NCBI GenBank assembly: GCA_025996865.1
Contig: BNTV01000010.1
Location: 12,234 to 76,233, forward strand
Length of the DNA stretch: 64,000 nt
Reading direction: 5' to 3'
DNA from: Bacteroidia bacterium
GTDB lineage: Bacteria > Bacteroidota > Bacteroidia > Bacteroidales > Azobacteroidaceae
The notes under the pieces are model-generated. The model did no database searches. It was not told the origin of the DNA and saw only the letters and a program-made list of their open reading frames with translations. Below are positions 34,842 through 44,351 of the stretch, piece after piece; the stretch's first letter is position 1; the number at the start of each line of letters is the position of its first letter. Position numbers and translations under genes: made by a program.

Positions 34842-36989
34842 TTATTGTAATTGAATGACAATTGTCTGTCCTTTCGATACCCTGGCGCCTGCCGTTAGCG
34901 ACTGGCTTTTCACTTCTCCATGTCCTGCCAAAACAACCCGCAAACCTGCTTTTTCCAAAGCGTAAACCGCATCTTTTGCGCCCATTCCAACTACGTTCGG
35001 CACCAAATCGCCCTGTATTCTCCTGCTGCTGAGAAGTATGCGGTCATCTGCCGTGTGGGCGCTCATCCATTCTCCTTTCAGACTGTCGGTATATTTCACA
35101 TCCAATTTTTTCATTGCATATTCCGAATGTTCGGATAAACCGGATTTCACTCGCGGCGTCTTGGTCATAATCGTGTCATTATACGCTGTAAATTTGGGAC
35201 TTGCAGCAATGCTTTGTACAAATACTTCTTCTGCAATCTGCTTGAAAACCCTCCCGCTCATGTAACCGCCCGAAGCATTGCCGTTGCGGGGTTTCCGGAT
35301 GACAACGATACAGGAATATTGCGGGTTGTTGGAGGGGAAATAACCGCAAAAAGAGACTTGGTGACTCAATCCGCCGGCTTTATAACCGGCAGCGCCCTGC
35401 GAAAGTTGGGCTGTTCCGGTTTTTCCCGAAATCCGCACTAAATCCGAATGGGCCGGTTTTCCTGTTCCCCGTGGATGGTTGACTACGCTGTCCAACATTT
35501 CCCGAACATACTGTAAGGTAAGGTCGGAACAAATGTGTTCTTTGAGTACGACCGGTTCCCGTTTTTCTTTCACCCGTCCGTTTTCCCTGATTTCTTTCAC
35601 GAAAAGCGGTTTCACCATCGTACCGTTATTGGCGATGGCATTGAAAAAAGTCAGGGTGTAAATCGGTGGAATTTGTGTTTCATATCCGAAAGACATCCAA
35701 GGTAAAGTCGTTTTGTACCAAGTGCTTGGCGAAACTTGAGGATGTCTGACCCGCGCCACTCCATATCCCGGAATGTCTAAATGCAAATCCTGGCTGAAGC
35801 CCAACCGGTAAAGCCCGTCCACATATTTGCCGGGATTGTTTCCGTAAGACCTCAGAATAATTTTCGCAACGCCGACATTCGATGAAAACCAGATGGATTT
35901 GGCTGCCGTTATCATTCCGTAACCGCCGCGATTGGCATTGTGATCCCGCAAAGTCGAGCCGGCATATTCGAAAACGCCGTTGCCGACATCCACCGGATCG
36001 TTCGGGCTGACGAGGCCATCGTCCAAAGCCACCATCATTGAAGCTACTTTAAACGTCGAACCCGGTTCGCTCAGGTCGGACACGGCATAATTTTTCGTTT
36101 CGCCCCATACGCCTTCGCGCATGCGTCCCATATTGGCAATTGCCTTTATATCACCGGTTTTCACTTCCATAAGCACTGCGGTACCCGATTCGGCGTCCAA
36201 TTCTTTCAGTTTTTCCAACAATGCTTTTTCGGTAATATCCTGCATGTTGATGTCAATCGTGGAAATAATATCGCAACCCGGAACCGGATTTCTATCCGTT
36301 ACCTGAATATTGTGTCCCTGAACGCGTTGACGGGTTCCCACGCCCGGCCGGCCGCTCAAAAGGGAATCGAAGGCTAATTCCAAACCGTTTTTACCGCCTT
36401 TGTCAAATTCGCCGTAAATATCGCCGATGGTTCGTGAAGCCAATGTACCGTAGGGTTTGGTCCTTTTCACAAGACTTCGCGCATAGAGTCCGGATTTGTT
36501 TTGTCCTTGTTTGAAGAAAGGCATTTGCCGGATGGCTTTCAGTTGCAAATAGTTCACTTCGCCGATATCCAAACGGTATTCCCTGTTTTTCGGAGAACGT
36601 TGTTTCCATCCTTTCATGATATGCGCTTCGTAAGCCGCCGCCGATTTGCCCGGAAACATCTTGCTTAATTCCACCGACAAGGGCTTGACATATTTCCGCA
36701 AAGTATCTTCTTTGATGCCTTCCGCCCAAAAATCCATATAAAGCCGGTAACGAAATTCCGAAGTAGCCATCAATTCATAATTGTCGGAATAGATATTTCC
36801 GCGCGTAGCCTGAATGGGAATCCCCGGCTGAATCGTTTTGTTGCCGAGATCCCGCCAAAAATTCCCGTCAACAAACGATACCACGACTGCCCGCACGACA
36901 ATCGCAATGATTATCACACCGAAAATCAGGGCTATAAGGAAATAATTCCTTTGAATTTTTTTGCTATTGTCAGAAGTTTTTGCCATCAA
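34842..36989 (-). CDS. ftsI: Septal penicillin-binding protein FtsI with PASTA domain
   Basis: A 715-residue class B PBP: one N-terminal transmembrane helix (YFLIALIFGVIIIAIVVRAV), dimerisation region, then a transpeptidase domain with SxxK in EPGSTFKVAS, SxN in SSNVG and KTG in SGKTGTAQ. A C-terminal PASTA domain (PNVVGMGAKDAVYALEKAG) ends in GQTIVIQLQ. It cross-links septal peptidoglycan together with FtsW. Three bases separate it from the ftsL stop. Confidence 0.95.
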   Translation of the reverse strand: MMAKTSDNSKKIQRNYFLIALIFGVIIIAIVVRAVVVSFVDGNFWRDLGNKTIQPGIPIQATRGNIYSDNYELMATSEFRYRLYMDFWAEGIKEDTLRKYVKPLSVELSKMFPGKSAAAYEAHIMKGWKQRSPKNREYRLDIGEVNYLQLKAIRQMPFFKQGQNKSGLYARSLVKRTKPYGTLASRTIGDIYGEFDKGGKNGLELAFDSLLSGRPGVGTRQRVQGHNIQVTDRNPVPGCDIISTIDINMQDITEKALLEKLKELDAESGTAVLMEVKTGDIKAIANMGRMREGVWGETKNYAVSDLSEPGSTFKVASMMVALDDGLVSPNDPVDVGNGVFEYAGSTLRDHNANRGGYGMITAAKSIWFSSNVGVAKIILRSYGNNPGKYVDGLYRLGFSQDLHLDIPGYGVARVRHPQVSPSTWYKTTLPWMSFGYETQIPPIYTLTFFNAIANNGTMVKPLFVKEIRENGRVKEKREPVVLKEHICSDLTLQYVREMLDSVVNHPRGTGKPAHSDLVRISGKTGTAQLSQGAAGYKAGGLSHQVSFCGYFPSNNPQYSCIVVIRKPRNGNASGGYMSGRVFKQIAEEVFVQSIAASPKFTAYNDTIMTKTPRVKSGLSEHSEYAMKKLDVKYTDSLKGEWMSAHTADDRILLSSRRIQGDLVPNVVGMGAKDAVYALEKAGLRVVLAGHGEVKSQSLTAGARVSKGQTIVIQLQ

Positions 36990-36992
36990 TTA

Positions 36993-37334
36993 TTATTTAT
37001 GAATTTCATATACAGACGATTTTGACGACCGCAACCCGACACCCTTCGTTGCCAGCATCTCTTCTATTTGCGATTGGCGACTGCTGGAGGTCAATTCGGT
37101 CGATATAATCAAATTTTCATATTTGACGTCTTGTAATTTTGTCTTCAAATTTTCGATTTCCGTCAGTTTTTTCATACAGGAATACCTGTTACTAATGAAA
37201 ATAATTATCAGGAAAACTATCAAAATCAACAACCGGGATTGTCGTATCACGAAATCCTCAGTCAGAAATCCGCCACCCAGAATATGGGATAGTGAATTTT
37301 TCTTTTTTTTCTTTGTGTTCTTTGATTCAGCCAT
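36993..37334 (-). CDS. ftsL: FtsL-like division protein
   Basis: A 113-residue small bitopic protein: lysine-rich cytoplasmic start (KNTKKKKKNSL), one transmembrane helix (LLILIVFLIIIFIS) and a short coiled-coil (KKLTEIENLKTKLQDVKYEN). Position between rsmH and ftsI and this topology identify the Bacteroidota FtsL. It connects FtsI/FtsW to the divisome. Confidence 0.85.
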   Translation of the reverse strand: MAESKNTKKKKKNSLSHILGGGFLTEDFVIRQSRLLILIVFLIIIFISNRYSCMKKLTEIENLKTKLQDVKYENLIISTELTSSSRQSQIEEMLATKGVGLRSSKSSVYEIHK

Positions 37335-37346
37335 TTTCCGATCTGT

Positions 37347-38258
37347 TTATATTTTTTCAATGATTCTTAATTTTGCGCTTCGCGAACGGGGATTCTTTTC
37401 GATTTCCTCCGCATCCGGGATGATTATTTTGTTGTTAATCAGTCTAAAAGGGGTCAATACATTTCCGTAAAAATCCTTTTTAAGCGTTCCTTCAAAATCG
37501 CCGGTTTTGAAAAAGTTCTTTACCAAACGGTCTTCTAAAGAATGATAGGTAATCACAGCCAAACGCCCGCCGGACTTCAACAAATCGGCGGCTTGTTGCA
37601 GCATATCTTTCAAAGCTTCCAGTTCCTCATTGACCTCGATGCGCAACGCCTGAAAAGCCTGCGCCATTTGCTTCTTCTCTTTCTCACGGCTGAAAAAGGG
37701 TTTCAGAACGTCCAAAAAGTTGCGGACTGTCCGGATTTTCTGCGTTTCCCTCGTGCGGACAATCGCCTTGGCAATCGCCCTTGAGCTTTTCAATTCGCCG
37801 TAATGATAAAAAATACCGGCTAAATTTTCTTCCGTGTAAGTATTCAACACATCCGCAGCCGTTTTACCGGCCTGTTTGTTCATCCGCATATCCAGATCGC
37901 CATCGAAACGGAAAGAAAATCCCCGCGTTTCATCATCAAAGTGGTGCCACGAAACGCCCAAATCGGCCAATAAACCATCTATTTTTTCGACATCGTTCCA
38001 GTCCATAAAATTGGAAAGGTAGCGAAAATTACTTCTGACGAAAGTAAATTGTTTGCCGGGAAGTATATTATTTTCAGCATCCGCATCCCGGTCAAAACCG
38101 TACAGATGACCGTCCTCATTCAACCGGCTCAGAATTTCCCGCGCGTGTCCGCCTCCGCCGAAAGTTACATCCACATAGATTCCTTCCGGCCGGATATTCA
38201 GCCCGTCGATACTTTCTTTCAAAAGTACAGGAATGTGATAGGTTGCCATTTCATTCAT
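37347..38258 (-). CDS. rsmH: 16S rRNA m4C1402 methyltransferase RsmH
   Basis: A 303-residue MraW/RsmH. SAM-binding start YVDVTFGGGGHAREIL, LLADLGVSWHHFDDETRGFSF and the C-terminal ITYHSLEDRLVKNFFK and NPRSRSAKLR are diagnostic. It methylates N4 of C1402 in 16S rRNA. Two bases separate it from the mraZ stop. Confidence 0.96.
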   Translation of the reverse strand: MNEMATYHIPVLLKESIDGLNIRPEGIYVDVTFGGGGHAREILSRLNEDGHLYGFDRDADAENNILPGKQFTFVRSNFRYLSNFMDWNDVEKIDGLLADLGVSWHHFDDETRGFSFRFDGDLDMRMNKQAGKTAADVLNTYTEENLAGIFYHYGELKSSRAIAKAIVRTRETQKIRTVRNFLDVLKPFFSREKEKKQMAQAFQALRIEVNEELEALKDMLQQAADLLKSGGRLAVITYHSLEDRLVKNFFKTGDFEGTLKKDFYGNVLTPFRLINNKIIIPDAEEIEKNPRSRSAKLRIIEKI

Positions 38259-38260
38259 AT

Positions 38261-38710
38261 TTATTTAGAGCCAAGATATTTTTTTACATTTTCTTTGAAC
38301 GTTGCCGGAGCCAGCGTAACTTTTTCCAAGGACTCTTTGTTCCATATTTCAATCGTATAGTCCAAACCGACAAAGCGTACATCTGTCGTAATTTTAGCCA
38401 GTTGCATGTATTTTTTTGGAATCAGGATTCTTCCGTTAGTGTCCATCTCCAAAATTTCCGCTTCTATTGAGAATTGCCGAAAGACCTGTTGTTCTTCTTC
38501 GTCCCATTTATTTAATTTCGTCCGGAGTTCGCTCAACTCATTGTTCCATATACTTGCCGGATACAAAACCAAGCAATCCTGAAAAACATCCTTGCGCAAC
38601 ACAAGATGCGTCTCCCCCGCTGTTTGCAGGACTTTGCGAAATATAGCCGGCACGAAAACCCGTCCTTTTACATCCGCTTTTGCATCTATATTGCCGATGA
38701 ATCTCTCCAT
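38261..38710 (-). CDS. mraZ: Transcriptional regulator MraZ
   Basis: A 149-residue protein with two AbrB-like SpoVT half-sites: DAKADVKGRVFVPAIFRK and EMDTNGRILIPKKYMQ. In other bacteria MraZ binds GTGGG repeats ahead of its own gene and represses the division cluster. Matching repeats lie upstream (38757-38771). Confidence 0.93.
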   Translation of the reverse strand: MERFIGNIDAKADVKGRVFVPAIFRKVLQTAGETHLVLRKDVFQDCLVLYPASIWNNELSELRTKLNKWDEEEQQVFRQFSIEAEILEMDTNGRILIPKKYMQLAKITTDVRFVGLDYTIEIWNKESLEKVTLAPATFKENVKKYLGSK

Positions 38711-38946
38711 TTTTTCAAATTAAACGTTTATTTCACAGCGTAAAAGTACAAAAATCTCCACTTTCCCCCACTATATTTTCATATTTTTTTAATAAAAAGT
38801 TATCAACAAGTTTATCAACGAGTTATTATTCTCTAAAACGCTGTTTAGAAAAGAATTAATTTTTTATTAACAGGTGGGGGAAAAATGAAGTACAATGTCT
38901 TACCGCAGCTTGTTTTTGTGACAGGTCGCTCGTAATCAGATAACCT
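38711..38946 (-). promoter_or_regulatory. Upstream region of the division cluster, with candidate MraZ boxes
   Basis: A 236-bp AT-rich region without a gene. On the minus strand GTGGG-N5-GTGGA at 38771-38757 has the 10-bp period of MraZ operators (only two of the usual three or more). The near-consensus -7 GATTTTTG is at 38756-38749. On the plus strand two TTATCAAC motifs stand 12 bp apart at 38800-38819. Confidence 0.5.
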
Positions 38947-39486
38947 TTATGAATGAATCGTAAAAATACTGAAATTAACAGCTCCATACACTCGCTGCTG
39001 AACAAAAAACGGCAATTGAGAAAAGTCCTGTTCTTTAGGATGTTCCATAATAAAAATGCTTTCGGGTTTTAATAACCCGTGCGAAAAGATTATTTCGGGG
39101 ATTTTGGACAAGCTTGGTAAGGAATAGGGTGGATCGGCGAAAATGAAATCAAAAGTTTGCTTTGTGGACGCTATGTATTTGAAAACGTCGGTTTTCAGGG
39201 TGGTTAAGTTTTCGGCGGCCAATTCAGCTTTCACTTTTTTGATAAAAGCGTAATGGGCCGGATCTTTTTCGACGCAAACTACTTCTTTACAGCCTCTTGA
39301 AATCAACTCGAAAGCAATACTTCCGGTTCCGGAAAACAAATCCAACGCAACCGTATCTTCCAGATCAATCCGGTTGCCGATTACATTAAAAATATTTTCT
39401 TTGGCAAAATCCGTAGTAGGGCGCGCCTTGAAACTTTTAGGCACATCGAAGCGCCGGCTTTTATATTTGCCGCTTATGATTCGCAT
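38947..39486 (-). CDS. rsmD: 16S rRNA m2G966 methyltransferase RsmD
   Basis: A 179-residue methyltransferase: MRIISGKYKSRRFDVP, RPTTDFAKENIFNVIG, SAM loop ALDLFSGTGSIAFE and catalytic DPPY in FIFADPPYSLP. It methylates G966 in the small-subunit rRNA. Overlaps the DUF3822 gene by 13 bp, the standard neighbour in Bacteroidales. Confidence 0.94.
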   Translation of the reverse strand: MRIISGKYKSRRFDVPKSFKARPTTDFAKENIFNVIGNRIDLEDTVALDLFSGTGSIAFELISRGCKEVVCVEKDPAHYAFIKKVKAELAAENLTTLKTDVFKYIASTKQTFDFIFADPPYSLPSLSKIPEIIFSHGLLKPESIFIMEHPKEQDFSQLPFFVQQRVYGAVNFSIFTIHS

Positions 39487-40322
39487 AATGAGAAGATTGC
39501 CAATTCAAACGGAATGTTTTTTGTGTCGATGATTCCAAACGGGTATCCGTCGGGAAGGGGTTTCATGTGAACCTGTTCAATGTATAACCGTAATTTTTTG
39601 ATAAGCTCTTCGTTTTGAGAACGCTCTCCCGTCACATATAACAAATCGGAGAAACGATTCATTTTCAGTTGTTTCCATGTATAAAGAATGTAATAAAGCG
39701 CATCCTGGGTTTTTTCGCAAGGGAAATGGTTTCCCAACAAAAACGATTTTTGGGAAAAGCAAAAAATATCAATTCCTTTTTCATGTGCATTGATAAACAT
39801 TTGCTGGTTTTTGTGTTTTATATCAGGGAAATAGAAATGAGTGACCAAGGGCGCCGAATAGTGGACAAATTCCGGTTCGTTGAACGAACGGATAAAAAAA
39901 TCATAAATATTTTCGGGAATAGGATATAAAACCCTGAGTTTTGCCAACGGAATGGAATGGTCCAAGTATTTTTCCTCTTTTTCCGAAAAGATGAATTTGA
40001 TAAAATCTTCTTTGTATCCATCCGAATAAATGGCGTCCGGAACATAGGTATATAACGGAGAAAAGACTAATATACAGGTTCTTTGAAACGGATAAGTGAA
40101 AAAATCATTATCGAAAAACAGGTCTTTGAATACGGAAAAAGCATCGGTTTGTCCGGTAGAATCGACTTTGTAAAAAAAGTAAGATTTCAAATCGTCCGGG
40201 CAATGGAACGAAAAAGAAAACTTCTCCGGATGGACATAAACGGTAAGAATATACCTTCCCGGAATCTGCAGGTTGATATTGTCTGGAATATTGATTTTCA
40301 TCTGAAAATACTTGAAAAACAC
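39474..40322 (-). CDS. DUF3822 family protein
   Basis: A protein of 282 residues (276 if the internal start MKINIPDN at 40304 is used). Aromatic-rich, with RTCILVFSPLYTYVPDAIY, SIPLAKLRVLYPIPENIYDFF and a C-terminal FELAIFSLCES. Sequence style and the overlap with rsmD match the Bacteroidota DUF3822 family, which has an actin-like-ATPase-like fold but no assigned function. Confidence 0.75.
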   Translation of the reverse strand: MFFKYFQMKINIPDNINLQIPGRYILTVYVHPEKFSFSFHCPDDLKSYFFYKVDSTGQTDAFSVFKDLFFDNDFFTYPFQRTCILVFSPLYTYVPDAIYSDGYKEDFIKFIFSEKEEKYLDHSIPLAKLRVLYPIPENIYDFFIRSFNEPEFVHYSAPLVTHFYFPDIKHKNQQMFINAHEKGIDIFCFSQKSFLLGNHFPCEKTQDALYYILYTWKQLKMNRFSDLLYVTGERSQNEELIKKLRLYIEQVHMKPLPDGYPFGIIDTKNIPFELAIFSLCES

Positions 40323-40674
40323 ATATATATCAATAAAATTACCACAATGAACAAAATTGTTTGAATAAACTTTTTCATAAAAGACCGACTTTTATTTTGC
40401 AAATATATGAAATATTTTTGAATTCGGACGATGTTTACATCTATGTTCAATATTTAAATTTTCACTTTCAAAAAAAATCATTTACAACCTTCATTCTCAA
40501 TAAATTTGATGAAAAAAGTGAATTTTTTGCAAAATATATTTTTTATTTAGTCTATTTTATTTACTTTTGCTTCCAATTCAGGAATAAAATTGTTTTTTAC
40601 GGTCGAATGCAAGTCTTGTTTGACCCTGAAAATAGGAGCATATATATAAACTGTAATTATTTATATAAAATATC
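40323..40674. promoter_or_regulatory. Divergent intergenic region upstream of the T6SS genes
   Basis: 352 bp, very AT-rich, between the DUF3822 gene and tssH. A plus-strand -7 match TACTTTTG lies at 40562-40569, but without a -33 TTTG at the usual distance. The open frame at 40361-40687 has no protein-like features and I treat the region as noncoding. Confidence 0.45.
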
Positions 40675-43140
40675 ATGGATTTTTTGAATTTGAACGAGTC
40701 TGTGAAAACAGCTATTCGTATTGCACAATCCATTGCCCGGGAATACGGCAATACGCATTTTACACCGGCTCATCTGTTAAAAGGATTGCTACACAAAGAA
40801 GTCGGGTTGCAAAGTTTTATCCAGTTTTTGGGAAAAGAAATTTCCTATTTTGAAGAATGGGCGGAAGTGCGGATAGAAGATTGTCCTAAAACGGGTTCGC
40901 CGGCCGAAATTACGGGCGATGAAAATATCCCGAAAGTCTTTGAAGAATCCGACAATGTCCGGTTAAAATTAGGCTTGTTGGAAATCAATCCCATTTGTGT
41001 TTTGGCCGCTTTGGCCAAACCGGGCGTCGGATTTACCGGAGACCAGCTCAAATCTTTCCCCATACGGGAGAATGAAATTTTCGACTTGTATTTTAAGGGG
41101 GAAGAAGTGATGAGCAGTATTATTCCCGAATTTCACGAATCGCCGGAAGCCAAGGGAATGACCGCTTTGCATAAATACTGCATTGACAAAACGGCATTAG
41201 CTATCGATTTGAAAATCAGCGATGTGGTAAACCGGGAAAAGGAAATCCGGATGATGATGGAAATACTCGGACGCCACAGTAAACCGAATGTGCTGGTAAT
41301 CGGCGATGCAGGAGTCGGAAAAACCGCTTTGGTGGACGGTCTTGCCAAACGCATTGTGGACAAAAACGTACCTTCTTATTTGGAAGGTTGTGTTGTTTAT
41401 GAACTGGATACCGGTAATTTAATCGCCGGCGCTACTTACAAAGGCGAAATCGAAGACCGTTTGAAAAACCTGATCAAAGAAATCCGCACCTTAGATCACG
41501 CGATTCTTTTCATTGATGAAATCCATGTTTTATTAGACGCCAAACAAGGCAATTCCGGAGCTGCCAATATCCTGAAACCGGAAATGTCGCGGGGTGACTT
41601 GACCATCATCGGCGCAACCACCATCGATGAATACCGCAAACTGATCGAACCCGATCACGCATTCAGCCGTCGTTTTGAAGTCTTGCAAATGGAAGAGCCG
41701 GGTGTGAGTTCCGCCATCCAAATGGTACAATCGGTGATTGACAAATATTCCAATTTTCATAAACTAAAAGTTTCGGACGATGCTGTGGCGGAATGTGTCC
41801 GCCTGGCGAAACGCTACACCAAAGACCGGCGGTTGCCCGATTCGGCGATTGACTTGCTGGACAGAACCCTGTCGGCCACCAAAATGATTAACGAAACAGC
41901 CGCCAAAGATGTTTTGGGCTTTACCAAAGAACTGGCTGTCATTGAAGATAATAAAGAAAAGAATAAGGAAGAATTGTTCAAAGATTTGAAGTACGTGCAT
42001 TTTTCCATGCAAAACAAACTCAGTCCGGTCTTGATGGGATTGATTACCGAGGAAACGGATGTCTCGGAAATAGACAATTATGAAGACCTTTTAAATTATA
42101 TCCATCGTTCGCTGGATACCCTTCGCGAATTTTCGAAAGAAAAAATACAAACCGTAACCGGACACGAGATAGCCGCCGTCATATCCAACAAAACAGGTAT
42201 TCCTATCGGTAAAATCCAGTCGCAGGAAAAAGAACGCCTGCTGAATATGGAAGAAATCCTGAAACGGCGCGTCGTAGGGCAAGACCATGCTTTGAAAGCC
42301 TTGGTGGATGCGATTCTGGAATCGCGTAGCGGATTGAATAAACAGGGACAGCCCATCGGTTCGTTTTTCTTCCTTGGACCGACCGGTACCGGTAAAACCG
42401 AATTGGCGAAAGCGATGGCGGAAGCCTTGTTCAACGACGAAAAAGCGATGATTCGTTTCGACATGTCGGAATTTAAGGAAGAACATTCGGCGGCCTTATT
42501 ATATGGAGCGCCTCCGGGGTATGTGGGTTATGAAGAAGGCGGTTTGCTGGTGAACAAAATCCGGCAACAATCTTATGCGGTAGTTCTTTTTGACGAAATT
42601 GAAAAAGCCCACCAGTCGGTTTACGATACCTTCCTGCAAATCATGGACGAGGGGAAATTGCACGACCGTTTGGGTAAAGAGGGTGATTTTTCCAATGCTT
42701 TGGTAATTTTTACGTCCAATGTAGGTAGCGAGTGGTTGGTCGAGCAATTGACGCAAGGCAAATTACCGACGACGACGCAAATCATGGAAGTCATGGGACG
42801 TTATTTCCGTCCCGAATTTCTGGCGCGTCTTTCCGAGATTGTACCTTTCCGGCCGATCAGCGAAGACATGTTGTTGCAGATATTTGACATTCAGTTGCAA
42901 AGTTTGCGGAATGCTTTGGAAAAACAAGGCATCGAATTAGTTATCGACGAAGATACCCGCCGGATGCTGGCTAACAAGGGATTTACGCCCAAATACGGTG
43001 CGCGTCAGGTGGCGGGCATTATCCGCAATTACTTGCGGCGGCCGATTTCCCGGTATATTATTGCAGGGAAAGTAGTGAAGGGGAACCGGTTGATAGTTGG
43101 AATGGATGAGAATAAGGAACTTATTTGGGAAATAAAATAA
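40675..43140 (+). CDS. tssH: T6SS sheath-recycling ATPase TssH (ClpV)
   Basis: An 821-residue ClpB/ClpV-type AAA+ protein. N-terminal Clp repeats (TAIRIAQSIAREYGNTHFTP), D1 with Walker A GDAGVGKT and Walker B AILFIDEIHV, D2 with Walker A GPTGTGKT and VVLFDEIEKAH. No UVR motif and no ClpP-binding loop are evident, and it opens the T6SS gene run, so it is ClpV rather than a second ClpC. It disassembles contracted TssB/TssC sheaths. Stop and next start overlap (TAATG). Confidence 0.9.
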   Translation: MDFLNLNESVKTAIRIAQSIAREYGNTHFTPAHLLKGLLHKEVGLQSFIQFLGKEISYFEEWAEVRIEDCPKTGSPAEITGDENIPKVFEESDNVRLKLGLLEINPICVLAALAKPGVGFTGDQLKSFPIRENEIFDLYFKGEEVMSSIIPEFHESPEAKGMTALHKYCIDKTALAIDLKISDVVNREKEIRMMMEILGRHSKPNVLVIGDAGVGKTALVDGLAKRIVDKNVPSYLEGCVVYELDTGNLIAGATYKGEIEDRLKNLIKEIRTLDHAILFIDEIHVLLDAKQGNSGAANILKPEMSRGDLTIIGATTIDEYRKLIEPDHAFSRRFEVLQMEEPGVSSAIQMVQSVIDKYSNFHKLKVSDDAVAECVRLAKRYTKDRRLPDSAIDLLDRTLSATKMINETAAKDVLGFTKELAVIEDNKEKNKEELFKDLKYVHFSMQNKLSPVLMGLITEETDVSEIDNYEDLLNYIHRSLDTLREFSKEKIQTVTGHEIAAVISNKTGIPIGKIQSQEKERLLNMEEILKRRVVGQDHALKALVDAILESRSGLNKQGQPIGSFFFLGPTGTGKTELAKAMAEALFNDEKAMIRFDMSEFKEEHSAALLYGAPPGYVGYEEGGLLVNKIRQQSYAVVLFDEIEKAHQSVYDTFLQIMDEGKLHDRLGKEGDFSNALVIFTSNVGSEWLVEQLTQGKLPTTTQIMEVMGRYFRPEFLARLSEIVPFRPISEDMLLQIFDIQLQSLRNALEKQGIELVIDEDTRRMLANKGFTPKYGARQVAGIIRNYLRRPISRYIIAGKVVKGNRLIVGMDENKELIWEIK

Positions 43141-43556
43141 TGGTAGAATACAAATCCTATTTAAAACTAAAAATTCCTAAAAATAATATTTTAGGATTGT
43201 CATGGGAGCAATACAACGTGCTTTCATGCAGTTACAATCTGTGGCAAGACACAAAAAAAGACGGAGAACCCAATTCCAAAATCAAGGGAGGGACGATACA
43301 AGTCACATTATCCGACTTGCCGGTTGATCCGTTAATGGCTTGGGTATTTGACCACGCTAAATTTTACAACGGTGAAATTACCATCGTGGATTTAGACGGT
43401 AAAACCTTGGAACAGGTTTATTTTGAAGAAGCCCGCTGCGTCAATTTTGACTTGCATTACGGACTTGATACACAATTCAAAGCGGAAACCCGATTAACGT
43501 TAAACGTACAACGCTTACAAATCGGAGAAGCTTATTTTGAAAATACAGGACTATGA
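43140..43556 (+). CDS. Divergent Hcp/TssD-family protein (138 aa)
   Basis: The start at 43140 (MVEYKSYLKL) overlaps the tssH stop by one base; an ATG 15 bp earlier is less likely. Family features of Bacteroidota TssD are present: a beta-rich YNVLSCSYNLWQDTKK segment, KGGTIQVTLSDLP, and LTLNVQRLQIGEAYFENTGL at the end. It is divergent from hcp1-hcp3 and coupled to another divergent copy. It may be a specialised tube or tube-cap subunit. Confidence 0.75.
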   Translation: MVEYKSYLKLKIPKNNILGLSWEQYNVLSCSYNLWQDTKKDGEPNSKIKGGTIQVTLSDLPVDPLMAWVFDHAKFYNGEITIVDLDGKTLEQVYFEEARCVNFDLHYGLDTQFKAETRLTLNVQRLQIGEAYFENTGL

Positions 43557-44125
43557 GTTATATTGACGATTTTATTTACCGGGTAAGGACCGGAAGACTC
43601 TTTTCCGGTTTGCAAAAACCGAAAGAAACAACCCCCTTTTCGCAGGCTAATTTACCCGATCTGCCGCCGGTTGAGGAAAAGAAACCCATCGGGCCGGATC
43701 AGATCATTCACTTCCTGTTCATGGGGAAAACCTACTTTGTGGAAAGTTTTAACTTGAATTTCAAGCAAGATGTGGATTCACGGAAAAACCGGCCGGATAG
43801 TTTCACCTACGGGGGAACGTTGCAAATCACCCTCAGCGAGACACCCGACCATTCCATCAACGAATGGATGGCGCAAACGTATATGATGCGAAACGGAGAA
43901 ATTCAATTTTTCCGAAACTTGCCCAAAATCACTCAAAGTTCACTGCTAACTTTGTTCTTTGAGGATGCTTATTGTGTCGCTTACAGTAAAAAAATGGATA
44001 CAATTACGTCCGGTTTACTGACAACTCTGACAATTTCTCCCCGAAAAATTAAAATCGGTAACGAAGAATTTGAAAACAACTGGAAGAAAAAAGAATCTTT
44101 ATCACATACGATAAAAAGCATATAA
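43553..44125 (+). CDS. Divergent Hcp/TssD-family protein with N-terminal extension (190 aa)
   Basis: A 190-residue protein whose C-terminal 135 residues resemble TssD (VESFNLNFKQDVDSRKNRPD, YGGTLQITLSETPDHSINEW, KIKIGNEEFENNW). About 55 extra residues at the N terminus (SYIDDFIYRVRTGRLFSG, then a Pro/Glu stretch) are not part of the Hcp fold. It overlaps the preceding gene as ATGA. A structural or assembly role is inferred. Confidence 0.7.
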   Translation: MSYIDDFIYRVRTGRLFSGLQKPKETTPFSQANLPDLPPVEEKKPIGPDQIIHFLFMGKTYFVESFNLNFKQDVDSRKNRPDSFTYGGTLQITLSETPDHSINEWMAQTYMMRNGEIQFFRNLPKITQSSLLTLFFEDAYCVAYSKKMDTITSGLLTTLTISPRKIKIGNEEFENNWKKKESLSHTIKSI

Positions 44126-44292
44126 ACAATGTATTTATTTGTTTTTACAGGTATTGAATCCGTCCAATTATAACTTTTTTATAGTAATTCGTTTAAAAAT
44201 TGCAAAAAAATTATTGTATTACATATTTTTTTACTAAATTGCGGGAAATTTAAAATGTCTGGACTGTATAAATATCATGTGTGTCTGTAATA

Positions 44293-44300
44293 TAGTTTTG
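44293..44300 (+). promoter_or_regulatory. Possible -7 element ahead of tssB
   Basis: TAGTTTTG fits TAnnTTTG and lies 51 bp before tssB in a 226-bp AT-rich gap. No -33 TTTG at 19 bases. Confidence 0.35.
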
Positions 44301-44351
44301 AGCATATAATTTTGAAATAATTCTATTTATTAATTTAATACTGTTTAAAGT

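Noticed and set aside
38800..38822. Two DnaA-box-like TTATCAAC motifs, possible origin
   Set aside because: Only two copies, both differ from TTATCCACA, and no dnaA/dnaN or AT-rich unwinding layout surrounds them.
40361..40687. 108-residue frame before tssH
   Set aside because: AT-rich Phe/Tyr/Ile composition, overlaps the tssH start, no motif.
40675..43140. Second housekeeping ClpB/ClpC
   Set aside because: Its coupling to Hcp-like genes and tssB/tssC, and the lack of a UVR motif, point to TssH/ClpV.
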